Of a stretch of 42,152 nucleotides of DNA, positions 1-6,392 are shown in pieces; position 1 is the first letter of the stretch; the number at the start of each line of letters is the position of its first letter. Below the pieces are notes generated by a model, which worked only from the letters and a program-made list of their open reading frames with translations, did not search any database and was not told the origin of the DNA. The DNA is from RGIG5579 sp045601445. GTDB lineage: Bacteria > Bacillota > Clostridia > Oscillospirales > SIG627. Position numbers and translations under genes: made by a program. Location: positions 1 through 42,152 of the forward strand of contig JAZRZQ010000117.1 of the NCBI GenBank assembly GCA_045601445.1, given 5' to 3'.

Positions 1-1
1 C

Positions 2-832
2 TACACCATCCGTCTGGTCTCCGAGATCGTTTCCTCCAACGGTTCGACCTCGCAGGGCTCCATCTGCGGCTCTACGCTCGCTCTGATGGATGCCGGTGTT
101 CCGATCAAGGCGCCCGTTGCGGGCATCTCCTGCGGACTCATCACCGAGGGTGACAAGTGGGATACCATGATCGACATTCAGGGCTTGGAAGACTTCTTCG
201 GCGATATGGACTTTAAGGTAGCAGGTACCCACGAGGGTATCACCGCGATCCAGATGGACCTTAAGATCGACGGTCTGACCCCCGAGATCATCAAGCAGGC
301 GCTTGAAACCACCCACAAGGCAAGACTGTATATCCTTGACGAGGTGATGCTCAAGGCGATCGACAAGCCCAGAGAAGACGTTTCCGAATTTGCCCCCAAG
401 ATGATCTCCATGAAGATCAAGGTGGACAAGATCCGCGAGGTCATCGGTACGGGCGGCAAGGTCATCCAGAAGATCTGTGCCGACACCGGCGCCAAGATCG
501 ACATTGAGGATGACGGAAGCCTGTTCATCTCCGCCGTCAACCGCGACGCCGCTTACGCCGCCAAGAAGATCGTCGAGGGCATCGTATTCGAGCCCGAGGT
601 CGGCATGGTGTTCGACAACTGCACCGTAACCCGTCTGATGACCTTCGGTGCGTTCGTTGAGTTCGCCCCCGGCAAGGAAGGCCTCGTTCACATCTCCAAG
701 CTCGACAAGAAGAGAGTGGAAAAGGTAGAGGACGTTTGCAAGGTCGGCGACAAGATGAAGGTCAAGCTCATTGAGATCGACGACAAGGGTCGCATCAACC
801 TGTCCCGCAAGGACGCCATGGATGAGGAATAA
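2..832 (+). CDS. pnp: Polyribonucleotide nucleotidyltransferase (PNPase), 3' part
   Basis: Phosphorolytic 3'-5' exoribonuclease of mRNA turnover, acting in the cytoplasm. The frame is open from base 2, so the 5' end lies outside the window. The visible 276 residues begin inside the second RNase PH domain (YTIRLVSEIVSSNGS, then CGSTLALMDAGVPI). A KH domain follows with the GxxG loop IGTGGK (about nt 442-460). A C-terminal S1 RNA-binding domain comes next (FGAFVEFAPGKEGLVHISKL, about nt 645-700). The protein ends shortly after S1 in an acidic DAMDEE tail, the usual domain order and C-terminus for bacterial PNPase. A strong terminator follows 25 bases downstream. Codon use is GC-rich, in sharp contrast to the AT-rich genes that begin at about 1100. 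Confidence 0.97.
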   Translation, partial: YTIRLVSEIVSSNGSTSQGSICGSTLALMDAGVPIKAPVAGISCGLITEGDKWDTMIDIQGLEDFFGDMDFKVAGTHEGITAIQMDLKIDGLTPEIIKQALETTHKARLYILDEVMLKAIDKPREDVSEFAPKMISMKIKVDKIREVIGTGGKVIQKICADTGAKIDIEDDGSLFISAVNRDAAYAAKKIVEGIVFEPEVGMVFDNCTVTRLMTFGAFVEFAPGKEGLVHISKLDKKRVEKVEDVCKVGDKMKVKLIEIDDKGRINLSRKDAMDEE

Positions 833-857
833 TCCGAATCCCGATTTTGCTTGTTTT

Positions 858-896
858 ATCAGCGGAAGAAAGCTTTTCTTCCGCTGATTCTTTTTT
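858..896 (+). terminator. Rho-independent terminator of pnp
   Basis: A 13-bp perfect stem (858-870 paired with 876-888, arms ATCAGCGGAAGAA / TTCTTCCGCTGAT) with a 5-nt loop, followed by a T-rich tail to 896. Confidence 0.95.
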
Positions 897-1003
897 GCCC
901 AAAAAAAGCCGAAGCGCTCTCTTTCGCGTCGCCGCGCGAGCCTGCAAACACAAGACAAAAAGAAAAAAGGCAGTTTTGTTAGGGTCGTACAGTTAAGGAT
1001 AGT

Positions 1004-1034
1004 AAGAGAGCGAATATTTTTCGCTCTCTTTTTT
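1004..1034 (+). terminator. Second terminator-like hairpin before the restriction cassette
   Basis: AAGAGAGCGA (1004-1013) pairs with TCGCTCTCTT (1021-1030), and a T run continues to 1034. No gene lies between this hairpin and the pnp terminator, so it may be a relic or act as an insulator. It ends two bases before the -35 box of the next promoter, which keeps pnp read-through away from the restriction genes. Confidence 0.8.
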
Positions 1035-1035
1035 C

Positions 1036-1088
1036 TTGACTTTTTATGCCAAAAATGATATCATTATATCAAGATATAATGATATCAT
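1036..1088 (+). promoter_or_regulatory. Promoter with overlapping 34-bp operator for the restriction cassette
   Basis: A -35 box TTGACT (1036-1041) and a -10 box TATCAT (1059-1064) are separated by 17 bp. Superimposed on the -10 box and start region is a perfect inverted repeat: the 16-nt arm 1055-1070 (ATGATATCATTATATC) is mirrored at 1073-1088 across a 2-nt AA spacer. Each arm itself contains the palindrome ATGATATCAT. The gene directly downstream encodes a ribbon-helix-helix protein, so autorepression at this site is the natural inference. The promoter and repeat are seen directly; the regulator-operator link is inferred. Confidence 0.85.
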
Positions 1089-1101
1089 TGGAGGTGTCGT
1101 T

Positions 1102-1293
1102 TTGAAATTGTCTAATGAGGCTGAAAATAAAATGTATCGAACAAAACAGGTTCAGTTTAGAATGAACCCCAAAATATTCAACCAATTAAAATCAACCATA
1201 GTGTTTGATGAAAAGATGCATAGTATGGCTGACTTATTTAATGAAGCGGCAAAGAAATATTTAGAAGAAAAGGGTGTGAAAATAGATGGCTAA
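1102..1293 (+). CDS. Ribbon-helix-helix (CopG/Arc-type) regulator of the restriction cassette
   Basis: A 63-residue protein. The start is taken as TTG at 1102 because TGGAGGTG (1089-1096) sits 7 nt upstream. An in-frame ATG further upstream would fall inside the promoter and operator, and ATG 1132 has no ribosome site. The fold is readable: basic N-terminus, one beta strand (KQVQFRMN), helix A (PKIFNQLKSTI), a turn, then helix B (SMADLFNEAAKKYLEEKG), as in Arc/MetJ/CopG dimers that bind DNA with a beta ribbon. The stop codon overlaps the start of the methyltransferase gene by 8 nt, so the two are translationally coupled. Likely role: autoregulator that times expression of the nuclease-methyltransferase. 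Many restriction systems use an HTH control protein instead, so RHH control is notable. It could alternatively be an antitoxin-like remnant, but no toxin is adjacent. Confidence 0.75.
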   Translation: MKLSNEAENKMYRTKQVQFRMNPKIFNQLKSTIVFDEKMHSMADLFNEAAKKYLEEKGVKIDG

Positions 1294-3205
1294 AAAAGAA
1301 GTTAAAACAGATTTATGGGTATGGGAACTTTTGAAGCAAGCCGATATTAGTCTTGATGCACAAGGGAGCACAATACTTGAAATTGATAATGCACTAAAGA
1401 CTGCATCCAAAAAAGGCACCGGAAGAGTAGGCTTTCCCGAATATGTGGGTGTTGTCAAAGATTATCTTTTAGTTATCGAGGACAAAGCAGACTTATCAAA
1501 GCATATCAAACTTGACAATGGTGGAGTTATCAGTCAGGAAGTAGGAGCAGTTACCGATTATGCTGTTAATGGCGCATTGTTTTACGGTAAGCACCTTGCA
1601 GAGCATACAAGCTACAAAAAAATCATAGCGTTTGGTGTTTCGGGCGATGAGAAAAAACACAAAATTTCTCCAGTGTATATAGATGAAACAGATTTTTACA
1701 GAGAACTTCCGGAAGTAGAGTCTTTTATATCGTTTAATAAGGAAAACATAGACGAGTATTTTGTTCGTGAGATTTTAAAGGAAGATACAGATACTGAAAA
1801 AGAAACTGCCGAAATTTTAAAAGACGCAGCAACTTTACACGAAGATTTGAGAAATTACGGTAATCTTAAAGATACGGATAAGCCACTTATCGTTTCCGGT
1901 ATATTGCTTGCTCTTAGAGAGATTGAGTTCAAAAATTTTGCCATTGATGAATTAACTGGTGATGATATAAAAACCGATGGCGATAAAATTTATAGAGCGA
2001 TATCCGATAACTTGCAAAGAGCTAATGTGGCGCCTGAAGTAAAAAAGCAAAAACTTTTATCTCAGTTCTCTTTAGTAAAAGATACTGCAAAGCTTAATGA
2101 AATTGAGCCCAAACTACAAAAAACACCGTTAAAGCATTTTACTGAGTTTTTATATGATAAAATGTATCGTTCCATTCGTTATAGTAAGAGCGCCGAAGAT
2201 TATCTTGGAAGATTTTACGGCGAGTTTATGAGTTATTCGGGCGGAGACGGACAGACACTTGGCATTGTTTTAACACCAAAGCACATAACAGAACTCTTCT
2301 GCGATTTGGTAGATATCAAACCAACGGATACTGTTTTTGACCCTTGTTGTGGTACAGCAGGGTTCTTAATTGCTGCCATGCACAAAATGCTAAAACAAGC
2401 AAAAACTGACCCCGAAAAGCGAAATATCAGACAAAAGCAACTGCATGGCATTGAACTTCAACCCTATATGTTTACGATAGCAACTACAAATATGATTTTA
2501 AGAGGCGACGGCAAGAGCAATCTTATAGACACCGACTTTTTGAAGATGAACCCTAATCAATTACAGTTAAAGGGTGCCACCGTTGGCTTTATGAACCCAC
2601 CATACTCACAAGGAAGCAAGGCAAACCCCGATTTGTACGAGATAGCATTCACAGAGCATTTGCTAAAATCATTAACTGTTGGAGCAAGATGTGCTGTTAT
2701 TGTTCCTCAGTCTGCTATGACTGGAAAGAGTAGGGATGAGCAAGCGGTTAAGGAAAACATTTTAAAACATCACACGCTTGAGGGTGTTATTTCTTTGAGC
2801 AAAGATACCTTTTATGGAGTAGGTACCGTTCCGTGCATTGCAGTATTTACGGCGGGGATACCTCACGAAAAAGATAAAATCTGCAAGTTTATCAACTTTG
2901 AAAATGATGGTTATAAGGTGTCGCCGCATATTGGCTTAGTTGAAACAGAGTCAGCAAAAGACAAAAAAGCACACCTGTTATCGGTGTGGCGTGAAGAAAT
3001 GGAAGCAGAAAGTAAATTCTGTGTATACACAACAGTAGAAGATACAGATGAATGGTTGCATAGTTTTTACTATTTTAATGATGAAATACCCACCGAGGCG
3101 GACTTTGAAAAGACAATCGGAGACTATTTGACTTTTGAGTTCTCTATGGTTATGCAAGGACGAGAATATCTGTTCAAGGAGGACAGCGACAATGCTCGAT
3201 CTTAA
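1286..3205 (+). CDS. Fused restriction nuclease and adenine-N6 methyltransferase, BcgI A-subunit-like (type IIB)
   Basis: A 639-residue bifunctional protein. The N-terminus looks like a PD-(D/E)XK nuclease domain: GFPEY (residues 49-53) followed by a hydrophobic strand ending in E65-D-K67 (LLVIEDKAD). This resembles the nuclease domain of type I R subunits. A helical region follows, then a class gamma N6-adenine methyltransferase with SAM motif I DPCCGTAGFL starting at D352 and catalytic motif IV NPPYS at N437. Nuclease plus methylase in one chain of about 640 residues, followed by a separate two-TRD specificity gene, matches the layout known for BcgI (A about 637, B about 341 residues). Such enzymes cut on both sides of a bipartite site and need SAM. 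No separate HsdR lies nearby. AT-rich codon use indicates recent acquisition. It could be a type I M subunit with an odd N-terminus, but the E-x-K motif argues against that. Confidence 0.85.
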   Translation: MAKKEVKTDLWVWELLKQADISLDAQGSTILEIDNALKTASKKGTGRVGFPEYVGVVKDYLLVIEDKADLSKHIKLDNGGVISQEVGAVTDYAVNGALFYGKHLAEHTSYKKIIAFGVSGDEKKHKISPVYIDETDFYRELPEVESFISFNKENIDEYFVREILKEDTDTEKETAEILKDAATLHEDLRNYGNLKDTDKPLIVSGILLALREIEFKNFAIDELTGDDIKTDGDKIYRAISDNLQRANVAPEVKKQKLLSQFSLVKDTAKLNEIEPKLQKTPLKHFTEFLYDKMYRSIRYSKSAEDYLGRFYGEFMSYSGGDGQTLGIVLTPKHITELFCDLVDIKPTDTVFDPCCGTAGFLIAAMHKMLKQAKTDPEKRNIRQKQLHGIELQPYMFTIATTNMILRGDGKSNLIDTDFLKMNPNQLQLKGATVGFMNPPYSQGSKANPDLYEIAFTEHLLKSLTVGARCAVIVPQSAMTGKSRDEQAVKENILKHHTLEGVISLSKDTFYGVGTVPCIAVFTAGIPHEKDKICKFINFENDGYKVSPHIGLVETESAKDKKAHLLSVWREEMEAESKFCVYTTVEDTDEWLHSFYYFNDEIPTEADFEKTIGDYLTFEFSMVMQGREYLFKEDSDNARS

Positions 3206-4232
3206 TGACAGAGAATGGAAAGCGTTCAAGGTAAAGGATATATTTTTAATAGAAAAATGCAAATGTTCAAGTGTATCTACACTCAAACCAGGTGATTTTC
3301 CTTATGTGGGTGCAACCAACAGAAACAATGGCATAATGTCATTTGTTGAAAAAAAGGATAAATGGACAACAAAAGGAAATTGTATTGTTTTTATTTGTGA
3401 TGGTCAAGGGTCGGTAGGATATTCGATATATAAAAAAGAAGATTTTATTGGTTCGACAACATTAAAGGTCGGCAGAAGCGAACATCTAAACAGATACACT
3501 GCGCAATTTTTAGTTAGCGCATTGGATAAAAATAGACCAATGTATAGTTACGGATATAAGCGCAATGAAAACAGATTGTCAAATGAAAGCATTATGTTAC
3601 CTACGGCAAAAAATGGACAGCCAGATTATGCCTTTATGGAGCAGTATGTTAGGGAAATAGAAAACAAGCTTAAAAAAGATTACATTGATTTTATCAATGC
3701 GGAACTTTACATACCACCGATACCTCTTGTAGAAAAGAAATGGAAAGAATTCTTTATCTCAGATATATGTTATATATCTTCAGGTCGAGATATATATGAT
3801 AGTGAAAGAGAAGAAGGAGAGGTTCCCTATATTACATCAACGGCATCTAACAACGGCGTAAAGTATTATGTGTCAAATACAAATGAAACGCTAGAAGAAA
3901 ATGCTATCTCAGTCAATCGAAACGGAAGTGTCGGATATTCTTTTTATCATAAATATAAAGCACTATACTCTAACGATTGCCGAAAATTAAAGCTCAAACA
4001 ATGCCGCAATGAGTTTGTCGCCCTGTTCATCACAAATCAAATCACTCAGCAAAAAGACAAATACAACTACGGCTATAAAATGGGTACCGGTAGACTAAAA
4101 AAGCAAATGATAATGTTGCCGATAACCAACGATGGAAGCCCTGACTATAATTATATGGAGCAGTACATTAAAGCAATTATGTTCGATAAGTATAAAAAAT
4201 ATCTCGAATATCTAAACTGTCTCATACCGTAG
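3192..4232 (+). CDS. Specificity subunit with two target-recognition domains (BcgI B / HsdS-like)
   Basis: A 346-residue DNA-recognition subunit. The start is ATG 3192, chosen because AAGGAGG (3176-3182) lies 9 nt upstream; it overlaps the methyltransferase gene by 14 nt. The protein is an internal duplication. Half 1 opens with EWKAFKVKDIFLIEK and half 2 with KKWKEFFISDICYISSG. Each half closes with the same module (YGYKRNENRL...IMLP..G.PDY..MEQY and YGYKMGTGRL...IMLP..G.PDY..MEQY), followed by a helix that would act as a conserved spacer. Two target-recognition domains imply a bipartite asymmetric recognition site. The protein has no catalytic motif and works only in complex with the upstream subunit. 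Its length is that of BcgI-type B subunits rather than the longer HsdS of classical type I systems. Confidence 0.85.
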   Translation: MLDLNDREWKAFKVKDIFLIEKCKCSSVSTLKPGDFPYVGATNRNNGIMSFVEKKDKWTTKGNCIVFICDGQGSVGYSIYKKEDFIGSTTLKVGRSEHLNRYTAQFLVSALDKNRPMYSYGYKRNENRLSNESIMLPTAKNGQPDYAFMEQYVREIENKLKKDYIDFINAELYIPPIPLVEKKWKEFFISDICYISSGRDIYDSEREEGEVPYITSTASNNGVKYYVSNTNETLEENAISVNRNGSVGYSFYHKYKALYSNDCRKLKLKQCRNEFVALFITNQITQQKDKYNYGYKMGTGRLKKQMIMLPITNDGSPDYNYMEQYIKAIMFDKYKKYLEYLNCLIP

Positions 4233-4239
4233 CAAGCAG

Positions 4240-4283
4240 GGAAAATGTACGGCACATTTTCCAAATCTTTAGGATATCCTAAA
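4240..4283. other. Two palindromes behind the specificity gene
   Basis: A hairpin GGAAAATGT (4240-4248) / ACATTTTCC (4254-4262) is followed by the perfect 16-bp palindrome TTTAGGATATCCTAAA (4268-4283). Neither has a T run, so they are not clear terminators. The second shares a central GATATC with the operator at 1055-1088 and could be a protein-binding site. Confidence 0.5.
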
Positions 4284-4295
4284 ACCTTATATAAC

Positions 4296-4328
4296 AAAAA
4301 GCAGAAACAAAATTTGTTTCTGCTTTTT
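4296..4328. terminator. Bidirectional terminator between the restriction cassette and the SLOG remnant
   Basis: An 11-bp stem (GCAGAAACAAA / TTTGTTTCTGC, 4301-4323), flanked by five A on the left and five T on the right, serves both converging genes. Confidence 0.9.
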
Positions 4329-4341
4329 CAATTACTGTCCT

Positions 4342-4557
4342 TTAGAGTACAGTCCATATGTGCGGGTATTTTTCTTTTATTTCGGTTACTGTTTCTTGAC
4401 ACAGGCTATTAAAACGGCTTTTACTCCCGAAAAGAAATGTATCGACTTGTTTCTCCACAATCAGTTTCTCAATCATCTCATAAAGTTTTGATTTCAGTCC
4501 TTCGGTTTCATTTATCGTTCTATGACCAAAAAAGCAGGCAGTATTTTCAATAGACAT
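4342..4557 (-). pseudogene. Truncated SLOG-superfamily (DUF1273/YpsA-like) protein
   Basis: A 71-residue frame begins at the second of two tandem ATG codons; GAGGTGG is 3 nt before the first and about 6 nt before the second. The N-terminus is typical of SLOG-fold DUF1273 proteins (TACFFGHRTINETEGL, VDTFLFGSKSRFNSL, TEIKEKYPHI). Family members run on for roughly another 100 residues after YPHI with the rest of the Rossmann-like nucleotide-binding fold. Here the frame ends at once with WTVL and a stop, followed by a terminator. The 3' part therefore seems lost, perhaps when the restriction cassette arrived. The gene keeps an excellent promoter (4615-4643), so a short peptide may still be made. 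Function cannot be assigned. Confidence 0.75.
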
Positions 4558-4614
4558 CATCCACCTCTCCCTTCATAGCGCAAATGCACTGTGAATTTCA
4601 CATTTTCTCTTATC

Positions 4615-4643
4615 ATTATAATTTTGCTCCAAATATTAGTCAA
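4615..4643 (-). promoter_or_regulatory. Sigma-70-type promoter of the SLOG remnant
   Basis: Minus-strand -35 TTGACT (4643-4638), 17-bp spacer, consensus -10 TATAAT (4620-4615). Confidence 0.85.
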
Positions 4644-4716
4644 GTGCTCTATAGCGAATACGGTCAAGCAAACAAGGAAAAAGTATAATTATGTGTAGAG
4701 GGGTGGTGGCTATTGA

Positions 4717-4992
4717 ATGGGTAAACAGATAGGTTTTAAGAATAGAGATCGCTTTATTCAGTTAGGAATTGCGATTGCCGCACTACGCAAAATGCGCGGC
4801 ATGTCACAGGAGCAACTTGCCGAGAAATCGAATGTCAGCCGTTCACATATTAGCGCGATTGAAGCACCGGGCTTGGTTCGTCCGTTCTCTTTAGATGTAT
4901 TTTTTAATATTGCAGATGCTTTAGAAGTAGACCCTGCAGATTTGATTAACGCAGCGATGTTCCCTGATAAGATTCTGAAAAACAAAAAATAA
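4717..4992 (+). CDS. XRE-family helix-turn-helix transcriptional regulator
   Basis: A 91-residue cytoplasmic DNA-binding protein. A Cro/C1-type HTH spans about residues 15-70: LGIAIAALRKMRGMSQEQLAEKSNVSRSHISAIE, with recognition helix SRSHISAIEAPG, then the helical closing segment FFNIADALEVDPADLINAA. The ATG at 4717 follows GAGGGGTGG at about 4699-4707. The protein consists almost entirely of the HTH, so it probably acts without a separate ligand domain. It has its own terminator and no co-directional partner, so its target is unknown. XRE proteins of this size often accompany mobile or defence islands, which fits the AT-rich surroundings, but no interaction with the restriction cassette can be shown. 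Confidence 0.9.
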   Translation: MGKQIGFKNRDRFIQLGIAIAALRKMRGMSQEQLAEKSNVSRSHISAIEAPGLVRPFSLDVFFNIADALEVDPADLINAAMFPDKILKNKK

Positions 4993-5006
4993 TTTGTAGA
5001 CGAAAA

Positions 5007-5036
5007 AAACTCTGCTGAAATTCAGCAGAGTTTTTC
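5007..5036 (+). terminator. Terminator of the XRE regulator gene
   Basis: The 14-bp stem AAAACTCTGCTGAA (5007-5020) / TTCAGCAGAGTTTT (5021-5034), followed by T, lies just after the stop codon. Confidence 0.92.
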
Positions 5037-5090
5037 TGGCGTATTTGATTGGTTTGTCTTATCTCCATAATTTTTCTATGTATGGTTTAA

Positions 5091-5114
5091 GGGACAAGAA
5101 AACCGTCCCCTTGT
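5091..5114. repeat. Dispersed repeat, copy A (GGGACAAGAAAACCGTCCCC type)
   Basis: GGGACAAGAAAACCGTCCCC followed by TTGT. GGGAC and GTCCC can pair as a small hairpin. The core GACAAGAAAACCGTCCCC recurs at 5972-5994, and a degenerate copy lies at 5919-5943. It sits downstream of both the XRE gene and the membrane-protein gene at 5188. Confidence 0.8.
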
Positions 5115-5187
5115 TGAGTACCCATGGATCGGTAGGATTTTTGACTGCTTCAGCAACGCTGACAACGACAACCGATTCAACGGCGCA

Positions 5188-5751
5188 TCAAAAACCTTTT
5201 TTATACCGTTTTTTATATAATTTAAAACGGCTGAGAATCGTAAAAGCTGTTATGAAAAATCCGGTCGAAATCACCGACACGACTGTTCCAAGAACGGGAA
5301 GGGGAATCACAACCCCAACATAAGGGAAAACAAAAAACAGAACGGTGAGAACGAAAATGTCTATTTTAAAAGCAAACGCCAAAAAATATGCGATTTCCTC
5401 TATGATCGCCAACAACACAAAGACCGTCAGAATGCCCTTCCCTTCTTGAGAAAAAAAGTCGAGAAGTTCCTTTTTAAATGAGAATTTATGATTCACGTCA
5501 AGAGAGATTTCGTGTTCCTTGTTCTTTTTTGCCGTATGAAAAAAATAAAATGACAGTGCAAAGAAAAAAGAAACTACAACAGCTGCTAAAACACTTCTTT
5601 GAGCAAATGTCCAATCTTCTGTTGAAGCAATTAGCAAAAATGAAGTAAAAATATAGAGAGCACATGTCAATAAACCGGACTTAACAAAAACAATTAGATA
5701 GTGTAAAAAACGGTTTGATTTGAAAAAACCAAAAATATTATCTTTTTTCAT
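5188..5751 (-). CDS. Hypothetical integral membrane protein
   Basis: A 187-residue protein that I do not recognise. The start is ATG 5751 with AGGAGG (5759-5764) 7 nt upstream. There are five to six predicted membrane helices: LIVFVKSGLLTCALYIFTSF, SVLAAVVVSFFFALSFYFF, ILTVFVLLAIIEEIAYFLAF, VLTVLFFVFPYVGVVIPLPV and VVSVISTGFFITAFTIL. A hydrophilic cytoplasmic-type loop between helices 2 and 3 contains KKNKEHEISLD. A basic C-terminal tail (KLYKKRYKKGF) suggests an inside C-terminus. No catalytic or transport signature is visible. The gene lies in the AT-rich island and is flanked on both sides by copies of the dispersed repeat, so acquisition from another clostridial genome is plausible. Confidence 0.75.
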   Translation of the reverse strand: MKKDNIFGFFKSNRFLHYLIVFVKSGLLTCALYIFTSFLLIASTEDWTFAQRSVLAAVVVSFFFALSFYFFHTAKKNKEHEISLDVNHKFSFKKELLDFFSQEGKGILTVFVLLAIIEEIAYFLAFAFKIDIFVLTVLFFVFPYVGVVIPLPVLGTVVSVISTGFFITAFTILSRFKLYKKRYKKGF

Positions 5752-5887
5752 AAAAACGCCTCCTCATTTTAAAGCATTTCACTTATCGTTGGATTTGACC
5801 TTGATATTTCTTTCTTGTTTCACCTTTATTTTAGATCAGATTTTGATGCCGTCATCCTCTACAAGTTCGTGGGAACAAGGAGTGACA

Positions 5888-5915
5888 GGGGCGGCGGGGG
5901 CGGCAGGGGCGGGGG
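5888..5915 (+). other. G-rich tract with G-quadruplex pattern
   Basis: Four runs of at least four G (5888-5891, 5896-5900, 5906-5909, 5911-5915) are separated by 1-6 nt in otherwise AT-rich sequence. The pattern fits an intramolecular G-quadruplex on the plus strand. It lies about 140 bp upstream of the minus-strand gene starting at 5751. Confidence 0.65.
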
Positions 5916-5918
5916 CAA

Positions 5919-5943
5919 GACACAGAACCGTCACCGTGTCCCC
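5919..5943. repeat. Dispersed repeat, degenerate copy B
   Basis: The core CAGAACCGTCACCGTGTCCCC (5923-5943), preceded by GACA, resembles the copies at 5091 and 5972, with GACAC/GTGTC as pairing arms. Confidence 0.6.
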
Positions 5944-5971
5944 GGTAACGAATCTTTGTCAAGAATTACGC

Positions 5972-5994
5972 GACAAGAAAACCGTCCCCCTTGT
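5972..5994. repeat. Dispersed repeat, copy C
   Basis: GACAAGAAAACCGTCCCC plus CTTGT. It is identical to copy A across the 18-nt core GACAAGAAAACCGTCCCC and has one extra C after it. Confidence 0.8.
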
Positions 5995-6031
5995 GTTCGG
6001 CGGAATGATATAACTTGATTTTTTGCTTGAA

Positions 6032-6376
6032 TTAAAAGAAATCTTCTGGGATCGAATCTGTAATCAGGTATTTTGTTACTTCCTTCTCATCCGAATCATA
6101 GTCAACCGTATCAAGCCAAAGTATTACGTAGCAATCGCCTTTTTCCGCTCTCACCTCGAAACAAACAGGAAGTCCGTCTTCTTCTCCTTCTGATTTGCGC
6201 CCTAAACACTTGAATTCTAATATTTCTCCAATTTGCGCTTTAAGATCTTCGCTCTCTGCAAAATAAGGTCTTGCATCATCTTCGAAGCGCTTATTAGAAC
6301 CATAAATAAGAACAAGAGGAGACACAATCGATACAATTATTAACAGAGCTACATAAACAATAATTGAAATGATCAA
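6032..6376 (-). CDS. Small membrane-anchored protein, paralogue of the 6393 gene
   Basis: A 114-residue protein from TTG 6376, the only standard start codon in frame. One N-terminal membrane helix (IISIIVYVALLIIVSIVSPLV) precedes a soluble domain of about 85 residues with an acidic C-terminus (VTKYLITDSIPEDFF). The domain begins YFAESEDLKAQIGEILEF and matches MSEELKEEIGEVRYVA in the neighbouring gene, so the two are tandem paralogues. The start is uncertain. TTG 6376 lacks a ribosome site, whereas in-frame codons further upstream encode SKSLKKTKRI, which looks like the basic N-terminus of the paralogue (MSKKQKVLK). The real N-terminus may use a non-canonical start coupled to the end of the upstream gene. 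Function unknown; an extracytoplasmic small-domain protein is likely. Confidence 0.65.
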   Translation of the reverse strand: MIISIIVYVALLIIVSIVSPLVLIYGSNKRFEDDARPYFAESEDLKAQIGEILEFKCLGRKSEGEEDGLPVCFEVRAEKGDCYVILWLDTVDYDSDEKEVTKYLITDSIPEDFF

Positions 6377-6392
6377 AATTCGTTTTGTTTTT

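Noticed and set aside
5115..5187. Possible coding remnant on the minus strand (reads PTDPWVLNKGTVFLS)
   Set aside because: Short, without a start codon, and its end is a translation of repeat copy A; it could not be tied to a family.
5045..5323. Plus-strand frame of 92 codons across repeat copy A
   Set aside because: It begins inside the XRE gene's downstream region, crosses the dispersed repeat and overlaps the membrane-protein gene; no ribosome site.
5815..6018. Small plus-strand frames rich in glycine and ending RQENRPP
   Set aside because: The peptide is a translation of the G-rich tract and the dispersed repeats, a known kind of spurious annotation.
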